A stretch of 10,198 bases of DNA from Patescibacteria group bacterium. GTDB taxonomy: Bacteria > Patescibacteriota > Minisyncoccia > Phycocordibacterales > SBAW01. Location of the stretch: the NCBI GenBank assembly GCA_030916835.1, contig JAUPWA010000014.1, positions 1-10,198 on the forward strand, read 5' to 3'. Shown in pieces: positions 1-6,174 of the stretch. A program made the translations under genes and the position numbers. The notes beneath the pieces are model-generated. The model saw only the letters and a list, made by a program, of their open reading frames with translations, did not search any database and was not told the DNA's origin. Numbering within the stretch: the first letter of the stretch is position 1; every line of letters starts with the position of its first letter.

Positions 1-515
1 ATGTGCTCAATAAGGTCGAGTGCTCGGCCAATTTCTTCAACTGCTTGTTCTTCGCTTGAGCAAATAATGTGAGCGTCAGCAAGACAGAAGGTGCGTACAC
101 GCTGCAGACCCATAAGTTCACCCGATTGTTCATAGCGGTAGAGCTGAGCTAGCTCGGCAATACGCATTGGCGACTCGCGGTAGGAGTGTGGGCGCGAGAG
201 AAACATCTGGAAGTGGTGTGGGCAGGTCATGGGACGTAGCATGAACTTTTCATCATCGATTTCTATCGGCGAGTACATCGAGTCCTTGTAATGTGGATAG
301 TGACCCGACTTTTCGTAGAGCTCGAGTTTGGCGAGGTCGGGCGTGTGTACGTGCAGGTACCCTCGCTTTGTCTCTTCTTCAATAACAAAGTTTTCAAGCT
401 CGCGCTTGATGAGCGCCCCTTTTGGTAAAAACATGGGCAGGCCTTTGCCAACAGTTTGGTCGATATAAAACAACTCCAACTCAGGACCCAACTTTTTATG
501 ATCTCGCTCTTCCAT
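1..515 (-). CDS. thrS: Threonyl-tRNA synthetase, N-terminal part of a form lacking TGS and editing domains (runs off window)
   Basis: Class II aminoacyl-tRNA synthetase that charges tRNA-Thr with threonine in the cytoplasm. The 171 visible codons read directly into the catalytic core: EERDHKKLGPELELF at residues 2-16, the motif-1 region ending near HTPDLAKLELYEKSG, then RPMTCPHHFQMF, whose Cys is the usual zinc ligand, then the motif-2 region YRYEQSGELMGLQRVRTF followed by DAH with a second zinc ligand. The family usually carries about 230 residues (TGS plus N2 editing domains) before this point; here they are absent. The start is well fixed, because an in-frame TAA lies nine bases upstream and the T-box terminator lies just before that. 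No Shine-Dalgarno sequence is visible in the AT-rich leader. The rest of the core and the anticodon-binding domain lie outside the window. Expression is probably controlled by the upstream T-box. Confidence 0.95.
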   Translation of the reverse strand, partial: MEERDHKKLGPELELFYIDQTVGKGLPMFLPKGALIKRELENFVIEEETKRGYLHVHTPDLAKLELYEKSGHYPHYKDSMYSPIEIDDEKFMLRPMTCPHHFQMFLSRPHSYRESPMRIAELAQLYRYEQSGELMGLQRVRTFCLADAHIICSSEEQAVEEIGRALDLIEH

Positions 516-538
516 GTATTTTTAATTTATTGTTAAAC

Positions 539-590
539 AAAAAACGCCCGAGTGAATGTACGAGCACAAGCTCGTAGATTCACTAGGGCG
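539..590 (-). terminator. T-box-controlled intrinsic terminator before thrS
   Basis: A 21-base arm at 590-570 pairs with 565-545 with only two mismatches, closed by the tetraloop TTGT and followed by six T at 544-539. Its 5' arm overlaps the 3' side of the T-box antiterminator, so uncharged tRNA-Thr should prevent its formation. Confidence 0.93.
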
Positions 591-735
591 ATCTTTTTTC
601 CCCTCGACTTTGCTCGGGGTAAACCGCGGTTCCACCTAGTTTCCCTTCGAAAATCTCAGGGCACTTTGTTGGCTCAGATTAGGTCTTGCGACTTGTGTGC
701 ACAAACTCGTTTGGTGGGCGAGTCAATCTCTGAGT
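539..735 (-). promoter_or_regulatory. T-box riboswitch (tRNA-sensing leader) of thrS
   Basis: The leader carries the T-box core AGGTGGAACCGCGG at 637-624 (minus strand). The canonical antiterminator can form exactly: 640-635 (ACTAGG) pairs with 587-582, 627-625 (GCG) pairs with 590-588, and the seven bases TGGAACC (634-628) bulge out, so TGGA is free to bind the tRNA 3' end. The 3' half of this antiterminator is also the 5' strand of a strong terminator, giving the classic mutually exclusive switch. Stem I is short: 734-729 pairs with 678-673, enclosing about 50 bases. A Thr codon ACC lies at 684-682 in the internal loop on its 3' side and is the likely specifier. A CCCT/AGGG hairpin at 661-643 may be stem III. 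The T-box identity is secure; the specifier assignment is tentative because the next base is U rather than the usual purine. Confidence 0.9.
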
Positions 736-741
736 ACACAA

Positions 742-770
742 ATACTACAACGCTTTGAGATCATCCGCAA
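742..770 (-). promoter_or_regulatory. Candidate promoter of the thrS T-box leader, inside the end of dnaE
   Basis: TTGCGG at 770-765, a 17-base spacer, then TAGTAT at 747-742. The -10-like element includes the dnaE stop codon TAG. It would start transcription near 735, right at the base of T-box stem I. Matches to consensus are partial (3/6 and 4/6), so read-through from dnaE is an alternative. Confidence 0.4.
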
Positions 771-3700
771 CAAGCGAGAGCTCGCCATTGCGCGAGGAGA
801 GTTTGCCTTTCAGGGCGATGCAACTTTCGGGCTTGAGAATTTCTTTATGCACGGCAAAACTTTTTGGGAAGACGACCGCCTCAATGGAGCCGTCGTAATC
901 GGCGAGTTTAATAAACGCCATTTGGTCGCCGCCTTTGGTGAGGATGACACGGATGTCCTCGATCATGCCGCCGGTCACGGTAACGACGCCGGGTTTGACG
1001 GTGCGCAGCTGACTGAGCGTCATGCGACGCTTCGAGAGGCGCTCTTTATATTTGTCCAGAGGATGGCCAGAGACATAGAGCCCGAGCAACTCCTTCTCCC
1101 ACAGGAGACGCTGGTCCATTGTGGCCTCGGAGGCTGATGGCAGTTTTAACTCAGCAGGCCCGCTGCTCATCATGGCAAAGAGTGAGTCCTGAGAGGTGTC
1201 GCGCGTTGCGTCGCGATGGTACTGCAAAAGGAGCTCAAGTGCGGCAAGCATTTGGCCGCGGCCGTTGTCGCCAAGTGTTGGGTCGCCGAGCGAGTCGAGC
1301 GCTCCGCACTCGATGAGGGACTCGAGGCCTTTTTTGTTGAGACTTTGGTCGGTAACTCGCGAAAGGAAGTCGGCGAGTGAGGTAAATCTTCCATTCTTTT
1401 TGCGCTCAGCGATTATCGAGTCAGCAACACCACGCCCAAAGTTTTTGATTGAATACAAGCCGAAACGAATCCCTTGCGTGTGCTGCGCAGTGCCAGGTTG
1501 CAGGTCAACTACAGTGAAGTCACCGAAACTCTCATTCACATCTGGTGCAAGTACGGGTATGTGCATCCGCTTGCACTCCGCAACCATGATAGCGATGGTG
1601 TCGATGTCGCCCGACTCAGCAGTGAGCACGGCTGACATGTACTCAACCGGATAGTTGGCCTTCAGATACGCTGTTTGGTATGCAACGCGCCCATAGCTCG
1701 CGGAGTGCGCTTTGTTAAAGCCGTAGGCAGCAAAGGGTTCGATCCACGCCCACACCTCCTGCGCTTTTTTCAGTGGCCACCGAGAGTGCTCTATGCAGCC
1801 TTTAATAAATTTTTCTTTTTGAGCGGCCATCTCTTCAGGAATCTTCTTTCCGACCGCTTTGCGGAACTTGTCGACCTCGCCCCACGAGTAGCCGGCAAAG
1901 ACGTTGGCCATAATAAGGAGGTCGTCTTGGTACACGAGCACCCCGTAGGTTTGCTTGAGGATGGGCTCCATGGCGGGGTCGAGGTAGGTTATGAGAAAGG
2001 AATTTTGTTTGCGCTTAATGTAGTCGGGGATGAACTGCATCGGCCCTGGGCGATAGAGTGCCACCATAGCGTTGATGTCGTGGATGGTGGTGGGCCGCAG
2101 CTCAACGAGCCACTTGGTCATGCCTGCCCCGTTCAATTGGAACGTGCCTTCAGTCTCGCCGCGCGCGAGCATGGCAAAGGTGCGCCTGTCATCAAGCGGG
2201 ATGTTTTCCATGTCGACTTTGATGCCACGCGTGCGCTCAACCAACGCCACGGCGCTCGCCAAAATCGTGAGGTTGCGGATCCCGAGAAAGTCGAACTTGG
2301 TGAGCCCAGCACCATCCTCGCCGACCGAGTACATGTCGTACTGCGTGATGAGCTTGCCACCCTTTGGGTCTTTTTGCAGCGGTGCATACTCGATAAGTGG
2401 GCGCGGTGAGATAACGACACCGGCGGCATGCACGCCCACGTGGCGTGCGCAGCCCTCAATCTTTTTGCCGAGGTCGATTATTTCGCGCGTCTCCTCCTCT
2501 TCGTCATACATTTTCTTAAGCTCGGGGTTTTCCTCGAGTGCTCGGTCGAGCGTCATGGGGAAGCCTTGCGAGCCAAAAGGGATTTCTTTGGCGATGCGGT
2601 CACCGAGACCATACGGGTAGCGCAGCGCGCGCGCGACGTCGCGCACAACACCGCGCGCGAGCATGGTGCCAAAGGTACCAATCTGCGCGACATGGGTCTC
2701 GCCATAGGTAGCGCGTGCGTAGTTAATAACCTCTTCACGCCTATCGTCGGCGAAGTCCATGTCGATATCGGGAGCCGAGGGGCGCTCGGGGTTGAGGAAG
2801 CGCTCAAAGGGAATTTTGTACTCCAAAGGATCGATCTTTGTAATTTGCAAAAGGTAGGTAGTCATCGAGCCGGCAACCGAACCGCGGATGTTGGTAAAGA
2901 TATTATTTTCGCGCGCAAAGCGGATGAGGTCCTCCACCACAAGGAAGTACATCGCATACCCTTTAAACGCGATGATGCCAAGCTCATAGTCGAGGCGCTC
3001 CATGACCTCGGGCCTACCCTCGAGCCCACGGGCGCGCATGCCCGCCATACACAACTCGCGCAGCCGCTCATCGGCGCTGACACCCTCGGGTAGTTCAAAA
3101 GAGGGGAAGACAAATTTGCCAAGCGTAAGGTCGAGGTTGCAGCGCTCGGCAATTTTTAGTGTGTTCTCGAGCGCTTCAGGAGTGTCTTCAAATAATACTT
3201 TCATTTCTTCCGTACCACGGAATGAATAGTCTTCCTCAAGTTCAGTCTCCTCACCAGTGCGTCCGGCGGCATTCTCGATTTTGCGAAGCGTCTCCCATGC
3301 ACGCCGGTCCTCGCGCTCAAGATAAAACGCTTCTTGAGCGGCGACGAGTGGTACGTCATGTTTTTTGGTAAAGGCTTTGAGCGAGTTGGTAAAGATGTCG
3401 TGCCCGTCGCGCTCTTCATACACTGAGAGCTCGATATAGAGATTCTCTTTTCCAAATAGCGACTCATACTCTTTGAGCACGCGCTGCGCCTTGCCCTCGT
3501 CACGGGAGGCGAGGGCCATGGTTACTTCGCCACGCAGGTTGGGGATGACTGCTATGAGGCCGTTGCTGCGACCTTTGAGCATCTCGCGGGTGAAGTAAGG
3601 CCCGTCTTCAATTTTGGTGTAGGCGTCGGTGACGAGCGAAAGAAGATTTTTGTAGCCTACATCATCTTTAGCATATAAGAGGAGTCGCGCGTCGTCGGGC

Positions 3701-3912
3701 AAATAGGCTTCAATACCAATAATAGGCTTGATGCCTTTTTTGCGGCACTCCATGACAAACTCAATGGCGCCGTAAAGGTTGCATAGGTCGGTGAGTGCCA
3801 GCGCTTCGCAGCCCTCAGCTTTTGCGCGCTTGATGAGGTCGGGGAGTTTAGGGAGTGCTTTGAGGAGCGAGTAGTGTGAGTGGACATGCAGTGGTACAAA
3901 CGTGGCAGACAT
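745..3912 (-). CDS. dnaE: DNA polymerase III alpha subunit (replicative polymerase)
   Basis: Catalytic subunit of the chromosomal replicase, 1055 residues from the chosen start MSATFVPLHVHSH. An ATG 13 codons upstream (3951) is in frame, but the family starts just before the PHP motif, and a -10 element sits between the two ATGs. In order: PHP domain (about 5-260), palm with PDIDMDF at 381-387 (catalytic Asp382 and Asp384), the third Asp in KFDFLG near 541, fingers with GVLVYQDDLLIMANVFAGYSW, helix-hairpin-helix region, a QDSLF sliding-clamp-binding motif at 908-912, and a C-terminal OB fold (about 977-1052). Slightly shorter than the common 1150-1200 residues. The PHP metal site looks degenerate: the usual TDHG reads TDLC and the usual NDVH reads QEAF. 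It ends right before the thrS leader. Confidence 0.97.
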   Translation of the reverse strand: MSATFVPLHVHSHYSLLKALPKLPDLIKRAKAEGCEALALTDLCNLYGAIEFVMECRKKGIKPIIGIEAYLPDDARLLLYAKDDVGYKNLLSLVTDAYTKIEDGPYFTREMLKGRSNGLIAVIPNLRGEVTMALASRDEGKAQRVLKEYESLFGKENLYIELSVYEERDGHDIFTNSLKAFTKKHDVPLVAAQEAFYLEREDRRAWETLRKIENAAGRTGEETELEEDYSFRGTEEMKVLFEDTPEALENTLKIAERCNLDLTLGKFVFPSFELPEGVSADERLRELCMAGMRARGLEGRPEVMERLDYELGIIAFKGYAMYFLVVEDLIRFARENNIFTNIRGSVAGSMTTYLLQITKIDPLEYKIPFERFLNPERPSAPDIDMDFADDRREEVINYARATYGETHVAQIGTFGTMLARGVVRDVARALRYPYGLGDRIAKEIPFGSQGFPMTLDRALEENPELKKMYDEEEETREIIDLGKKIEGCARHVGVHAAGVVISPRPLIEYAPLQKDPKGGKLITQYDMYSVGEDGAGLTKFDFLGIRNLTILASAVALVERTRGIKVDMENIPLDDRRTFAMLARGETEGTFQLNGAGMTKWLVELRPTTIHDINAMVALYRPGPMQFIPDYIKRKQNSFLITYLDPAMEPILKQTYGVLVYQDDLLIMANVFAGYSWGEVDKFRKAVGKKIPEEMAAQKEKFIKGCIEHSRWPLKKAQEVWAWIEPFAAYGFNKAHSASYGRVAYQTAYLKANYPVEYMSAVLTAESGDIDTIAIMVAECKRMHIPVLAPDVNESFGDFTVVDLQPGTAQHTQGIRFGLYSIKNFGRGVADSIIAERKKNGRFTSLADFLSRVTDQSLNKKGLESLIECGALDSLGDPTLGDNGRGQMLAALELLLQYHRDATRDTSQDSLFAMMSSGPAELKLPSASEATMDQRLLWEKELLGLYVSGHPLDKYKERLSKRRMTLSQLRTVKPGVVTVTGGMIEDIRVILTKGGDQMAFIKLADYDGSIEAVVFPKSFAVHKEILKPESCIALKGKLSSRNGELSLVADDLKAL

Positions 3913-3918
3913 GTGCCC

Positions 3919-3924
3919 AGTATA
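3919..3924 (-). promoter_or_regulatory. -10 element of dnaE, compatible with a leaderless transcript
   Basis: TATACT (5/6 match to TATAAT) at 3924-3919, with exactly six bases before the chosen dnaE ATG at 3912. A standard distance would put the transcription start on the A of the ATG. No clear -35 or Shine-Dalgarno sequence is seen. Confidence 0.55.
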
Positions 3925-3968
3925 CTCTCGCGAGGCCGTCTTCAGCCACACTAAATGGCGTGGTGTAG

Positions 3969-3974
3969 TACACT
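3969..3974 (+). promoter_or_regulatory. -10-like element of rnhB, compatible with a leaderless transcript
   Basis: TACACT (4/6 match to TATAAT) lies six bases before the rnhB ATG at 3981, the same spacing as for dnaE and rpmF. The 68 bases between the two divergent starts have no ribosome-binding site for rnhB; the GGGG just before the ATG is too close to serve. Confidence 0.4.
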
Positions 3975-3980
3975 AGGGGC

Positions 3981-4580
3981 ATGAAATTTGTGATAGGCAT
4001 CGATGAAGCGGGGCGCGGACCCTTGGCCGGGCCGGTTGCGGTGGGGCTCGTCATAGCGCCTGATTTTCTCTCTATTGCAGAAAACTTCCCCGGCGTCGCC
4101 GACTCTAAGGTGCTAAGCGAAGAAAAGCGTGAAGAAATTTTCACGATGCTCGAGAAATACCACGAGTATGGGGTGGTGAAGTATGTGGTCGAGTTTGCCT
4201 CAGCAAAAACGATAGACGAAAAGGGCCTCAGCTATGCCATACGCAGCTGTGTATATAAAGGAGTACGAGCGCTTGCACCGGACCCTGCTGACCACACCAT
4301 ACTGCTCGATGGGCTCCTTAAGGCGCCGGGGGAGTATGCGCAAAAAACGATTGTTGGGGGAGACGCCAGCGAACCCATTATTGGCCTCGCGTCGATCGCT
4401 GCTAAAGTGAAGCGCGACCGTTTGATGCACAAACTTTCTAAACAGTACCCAGGCTATGGCTTTGAGATTCATAAAGGCTACGGGACACAAAAACATTTGC
4501 AGGCCATTAAAACGCTCGGGCTTTCACCTATCCACCGCAAAACTTTTCACGTTGGAAAGCTCAAGAAAAGTGTGGTATAA
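3981..4580 (+). CDS. rnhB: Ribonuclease HII
   Basis: Cleaves the RNA strand of RNA-DNA hybrids and single ribonucleotides embedded in DNA, as in primer removal and ribonucleotide excision repair. The 199-residue protein has the normal family length. The N-terminus GIDEAGRGPLAGPVA supplies catalytic Asp8 and Glu9. DSKVLSEEKRE (41-51) is the family's DSK motif. LLDGLLK supplies Asp110, VGGDASEP supplies Asp128, and ASIAAKVKRDR (137-147) is the usual last motif. No active-site residue is missing. It is transcribed divergently from dnaE, its functional partner in lagging-strand maturation, across only 68 bases. Downstream comes the structured non-coding stretch. Confidence 0.97.
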   Translation: MKFVIGIDEAGRGPLAGPVAVGLVIAPDFLSIAENFPGVADSKVLSEEKREEIFTMLEKYHEYGVVKYVVEFASAKTIDEKGLSYAIRSCVYKGVRALAPDPADHTILLDGLLKAPGEYAQKTIVGGDASEPIIGLASIAAKVKRDRLMHKLSKQYPGYGFEIHKGYGTQKHLQAIKTLGLSPIHRKTFHVGKLKKSVV

Positions 4581-4611
4581 AGATGTTTGTTCCTGCGCAA
4601 GAAATCATTTT

Positions 4612-4617
4612 TATGAT
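4612..4617 (+). promoter_or_regulatory. Candidate -10 element for the structured RNA
   Basis: TATGAT (5/6 match to TATAAT). It would start transcription at about 4623-4625, next to the base CATGGGC that can pair with GCCCATG near the 3' end of the same RNA. The best upstream -35 candidate, TTGTTC at 4587-4592, is 19 bases away, longer than usual. Confidence 0.3.
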
Positions 4618-4621
4618 CGCG

Positions 4622-4946
4622 CATGGGCAAATGTGTTCGTCTTTCCATCGTTTGGGGGTTAGTTAAAGTGGCTCACCACGACCAATTAGTGAATACTTCT
4701 CCCTTCTCGCCCGGATTTGTTCCCTTGCTCGAGAGTGGAAGAAGAATCCCGACACGGGGTATGTGCCCGGGGTGTTCCCAGCTTGATAGCTGTAGGTCTA
4801 GTGCCGACAACGTGAGCAAGTGCTCACGATTTACCGCCGGGACAGAGCAACAGAATCTTGCCGCCTAACGGCGGTACCACCAAAAAGCGCTTCCTGGCCC
4901 ATGTTCGCTGTATTCCACAGCGGCGGGGCCGGGGGCTTTTCTTTTT
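4622..4946 (+). ncRNA. Putative structured non-coding RNA of unassigned family
   Basis: The 391 bases between rnhB and rpmF hold no credible protein gene but many local hairpins: GTGG/CCAC at 4668-4679, a six-pair stem with ACA loop at 4746-4760, CAGCT/AGCTG at 4779-4792, a seven-pair stem at 4811-4828 with loop AAGT, and CCGCC/GGCGG at 4861-4874. CATGGGC (4622-4628) is complementary to GCCCATG (4897-4903), so the ends can close on each other. A -10-like TATGAT lies just before and an intrinsic terminator closes it. The length of about 280-325 bases fits RNase P RNA or tmRNA, but I see neither the RNase P GGAAAGTCC core nor a tmRNA TTCGA T-loop or tag frame, and no SRP GGAAGGAAGCA. A long attenuated leader is the alternative. 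The existence of structure is well supported; the identity is not. Confidence 0.5.
4889..4946 (+). terminator. Intrinsic terminator upstream of rpmF
   Basis: A long bipartite stem: 4889-4900 pairs with 4926-4936 (one bulged T at 4895 and two G-T pairs), and an inner stem 4906-4911 pairs with 4917-4922 around loop ATTCC. The T-rich tract TTTTCTTTTT follows at 4937-4946. It separates the structured RNA from rpmF. Confidence 0.75.
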
Positions 4947-4956
4947 AAGCATATTC

Positions 4957-4965
4957 TGGTATATA
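4957..4965 (+). promoter_or_regulatory. Extended -10 promoter of rpmF, compatible with a leaderless transcript
   Basis: TGGTATATA fits the extended -10 pattern TGnTATAAT (5/6 in the hexamer at 4960-4965). Six bases separate it from the ATG at 4972, so the predicted start of transcription coincides with the start codon. No -35 or Shine-Dalgarno sequence is present. Confidence 0.6.
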
Positions 4966-4971
4966 TAGGGC

Positions 4972-5199
4972 ATGGTAGTCCGCATGAGACACAACCGAAG
5001 CCAGCGGGGTCACGACCGCTCGCAAAAGTCGCTGAAGGCGAAGTCACTCGCAACCTGCGAGTGTGGCGCTGTGCGCTTGTCTCACCGTGCATGCCCACAG
5101 TGTGGGCGCTACCGTGGGCGCGTCGTTATCGACCTGGCTAAAAAGGTTCAGGCGAAGGCTACCAAGAAGGCAAAGCGCGAGGCGTCTAAAACCCGCTAG
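4972..5199 (+). CDS. rpmF: Large ribosomal subunit protein bL32
   Basis: Small zinc-ribbon protein of the 50S subunit, 75 residues. The basic N-terminus MVVRMRHNRSQRGHDRSQ is of the type seen in CPR bL32 proteins. The ribbon follows, with LSHRACPQCGRYRGR matching the family's LPHRVCPHCGYY region, and a lysine-rich tail ends the protein. The second metal pair is a normal CxxC (Cys41, Cys44), but the first is CxC (Cys29, Cys31; ATCECG) where CxxC is usual. The first ATG is preferred to the one at 4984 because it sits at the expected distance from an extended -10 promoter and restores the full N-terminus. It is followed 66 bases later by nusB, probably in the same transcript. Confidence 0.95.
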   Translation: MVVRMRHNRSQRGHDRSQKSLKAKSLATCECGAVRLSHRACPQCGRYRGRVVIDLAKKVQAKATKKAKREASKTR

Positions 5200-5265
5200 T
5201 CGGGGTTAGACCTTGGTTCTTGATCTTCTGTTTTGGTACACGTGCGACGGGCGATCTTTTAAACA

Positions 5266-6174
5266 ATGGCAAATAGGCATCTATCGAGGTCGGTAGTTCT
5301 GCAAACACTCTTTGAGTGGGATTTTCGAAACTACTCTGTACAAGCCGCCAGCGAGATTCTTGCTCGCAATATTGAGGAGTTTGCGCCAAACGCCTCAGAT
5401 GTGCCGTTCATGGAGGAGTTGGTTAAAGGTACCGTGGAGCGTGTTCGCGACCTTGACCAAGTGATTGAAAAAGCCGCCCCTGAGTGGCCGCTTTCGCGTA
5501 TCGCGCCCATTGACCGCAACGTACTACGCCTCGGTCTCTATGAGCTTTTGTTTGCCGACCGTGACAAGGTGCCCGCAAAGGTAGCAATTAACGAAGCTAT
5601 TGAGCTCGCTAAGTCTTTTGGCGGCGAAAACTCAGGCCGCTTTGTCAACGGAGTGCTCGGCGCTGTCTACAAGGAGTTGGGCGAGCCAGGCAAAGAAGAA
5701 ACATCAAAAAAGAAAAAAGCCGTCCCTTTTGATCAGATGCCCCAGGAGCGGCTCGTGGGTGCAATCGTCTATTGCCGCGACGGAGCACACATTAACCTCG
5801 CTCTTGTGCACGACATCTTTGGGCACTGGACACTCTCTAAAGGCAAGCTTACCCCCGAGGAAACTCCTGAAGCTGGTGTCGTACGCAAAATTAAAGAAGA
5901 GATCGGGCTTGATGTAAAGCCTATTGCACGCATCGGCGAGAACGAGTATGTTGCCTCTGACCCCGAGGTGGGCAAGAAGCGCAAGCACGTCATATACTTC
6001 CTCGCAGAGTCAGGGAACACCCCTATCGAGCTTGCACAAAAAGGTGGGCTTGATGATGCGAAGTGGTTCCCCCTTGATGAGGCGATGGAGCTCAATTTTT
6101 ATGACGATATGCGCCCCATTGTCGAGAAAGCAGTTACAACCTTAACGAATCCATCCCATGAGCCAAACGGCTAA
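5266..6174 (+). CDS. nusB: NusB transcription antitermination factor fused to a NUDIX hydrolase domain
   Basis: A 302-residue protein, about twice the size of ordinary NusB. Residues 1-142 form a complete NusB fold, with the signature AINEAIELAKSFGGENSGRFVNGVLGAV at 107-134 (NusB binds boxA RNA with NusE/S10 in rRNA antitermination). A lysine-rich linker (about 143-155) leads to a NUDIX domain (about 160-290). Its NUDIX box spans 193-215: Gly193, Glu199, Arg207, Glu211, Glu212, Gly214, Leu215. Lys208 stands where the box normally has Glu. The preceding WTLSKGK resembles the W-x-x-P-K-G entry of dinucleoside-polyphosphate or MutT-like hydrolases, so the substrate may be a nucleotide or polyphosphate, but this is only inference. 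Both domains lie in one uninterrupted frame. Its end overlaps the rnc start by 17 bases, implying coupled expression. No Shine-Dalgarno sequence is seen. Confidence 0.9.
   Translation: MANRHLSRSVVLQTLFEWDFRNYSVQAASEILARNIEEFAPNASDVPFMEELVKGTVERVRDLDQVIEKAAPEWPLSRIAPIDRNVLRLGLYELLFADRDKVPAKVAINEAIELAKSFGGENSGRFVNGVLGAVYKELGEPGKEETSKKKKAVPFDQMPQERLVGAIVYCRDGAHINLALVHDIFGHWTLSKGKLTPEETPEAGVVRKIKEEIGLDVKPIARIGENEYVASDPEVGKKRKHVIYFLAESGNTPIELAQKGGLDDAKWFPLDEAMELNFYDDMRPIVEKAVTTLTNPSHEPNG

Noticed and set aside
697..3503. Several long open frames lying over dnaE in other frames, on both strands
   Set aside because: They overlap a fully convincing DnaE, have no start signals and read as low-quality Arg/Ser/Ala-rich protein, as expected from GC-rich codons read out of frame.
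3913..3951. Using the upstream ATG at 3951 as the dnaE start
   Set aside because: The extra 13 residues are not part of the family, and a -10 element lies inside them, six bases before the better ATG at 3912.
4623..4868. An 81-codon plus-strand open frame in the structured-RNA region
   Set aside because: No ribosome-binding site, no recognisable protein character, and it runs through several strong hairpins. Structure explains the region better than coding.
4871..4882. T-box-like string GGTGGTACCGCC on the minus strand
   Set aside because: No matching antiterminator partner, terminator or minus-strand gene follows. The string is mostly the arm of the CCGCC/GGCGG hairpin plus the palindrome GGTACC on the plus strand.
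4622..4946. Naming the RNA as RNase P RNA, tmRNA or SRP RNA
   Set aside because: Neither strand shows GGAAAGTCC, the TTCGA T-loop with CCA end, a tag reading frame, or GGAAGGAAGCA. An ACAGAA string at 4850-4855 alone is too weak.
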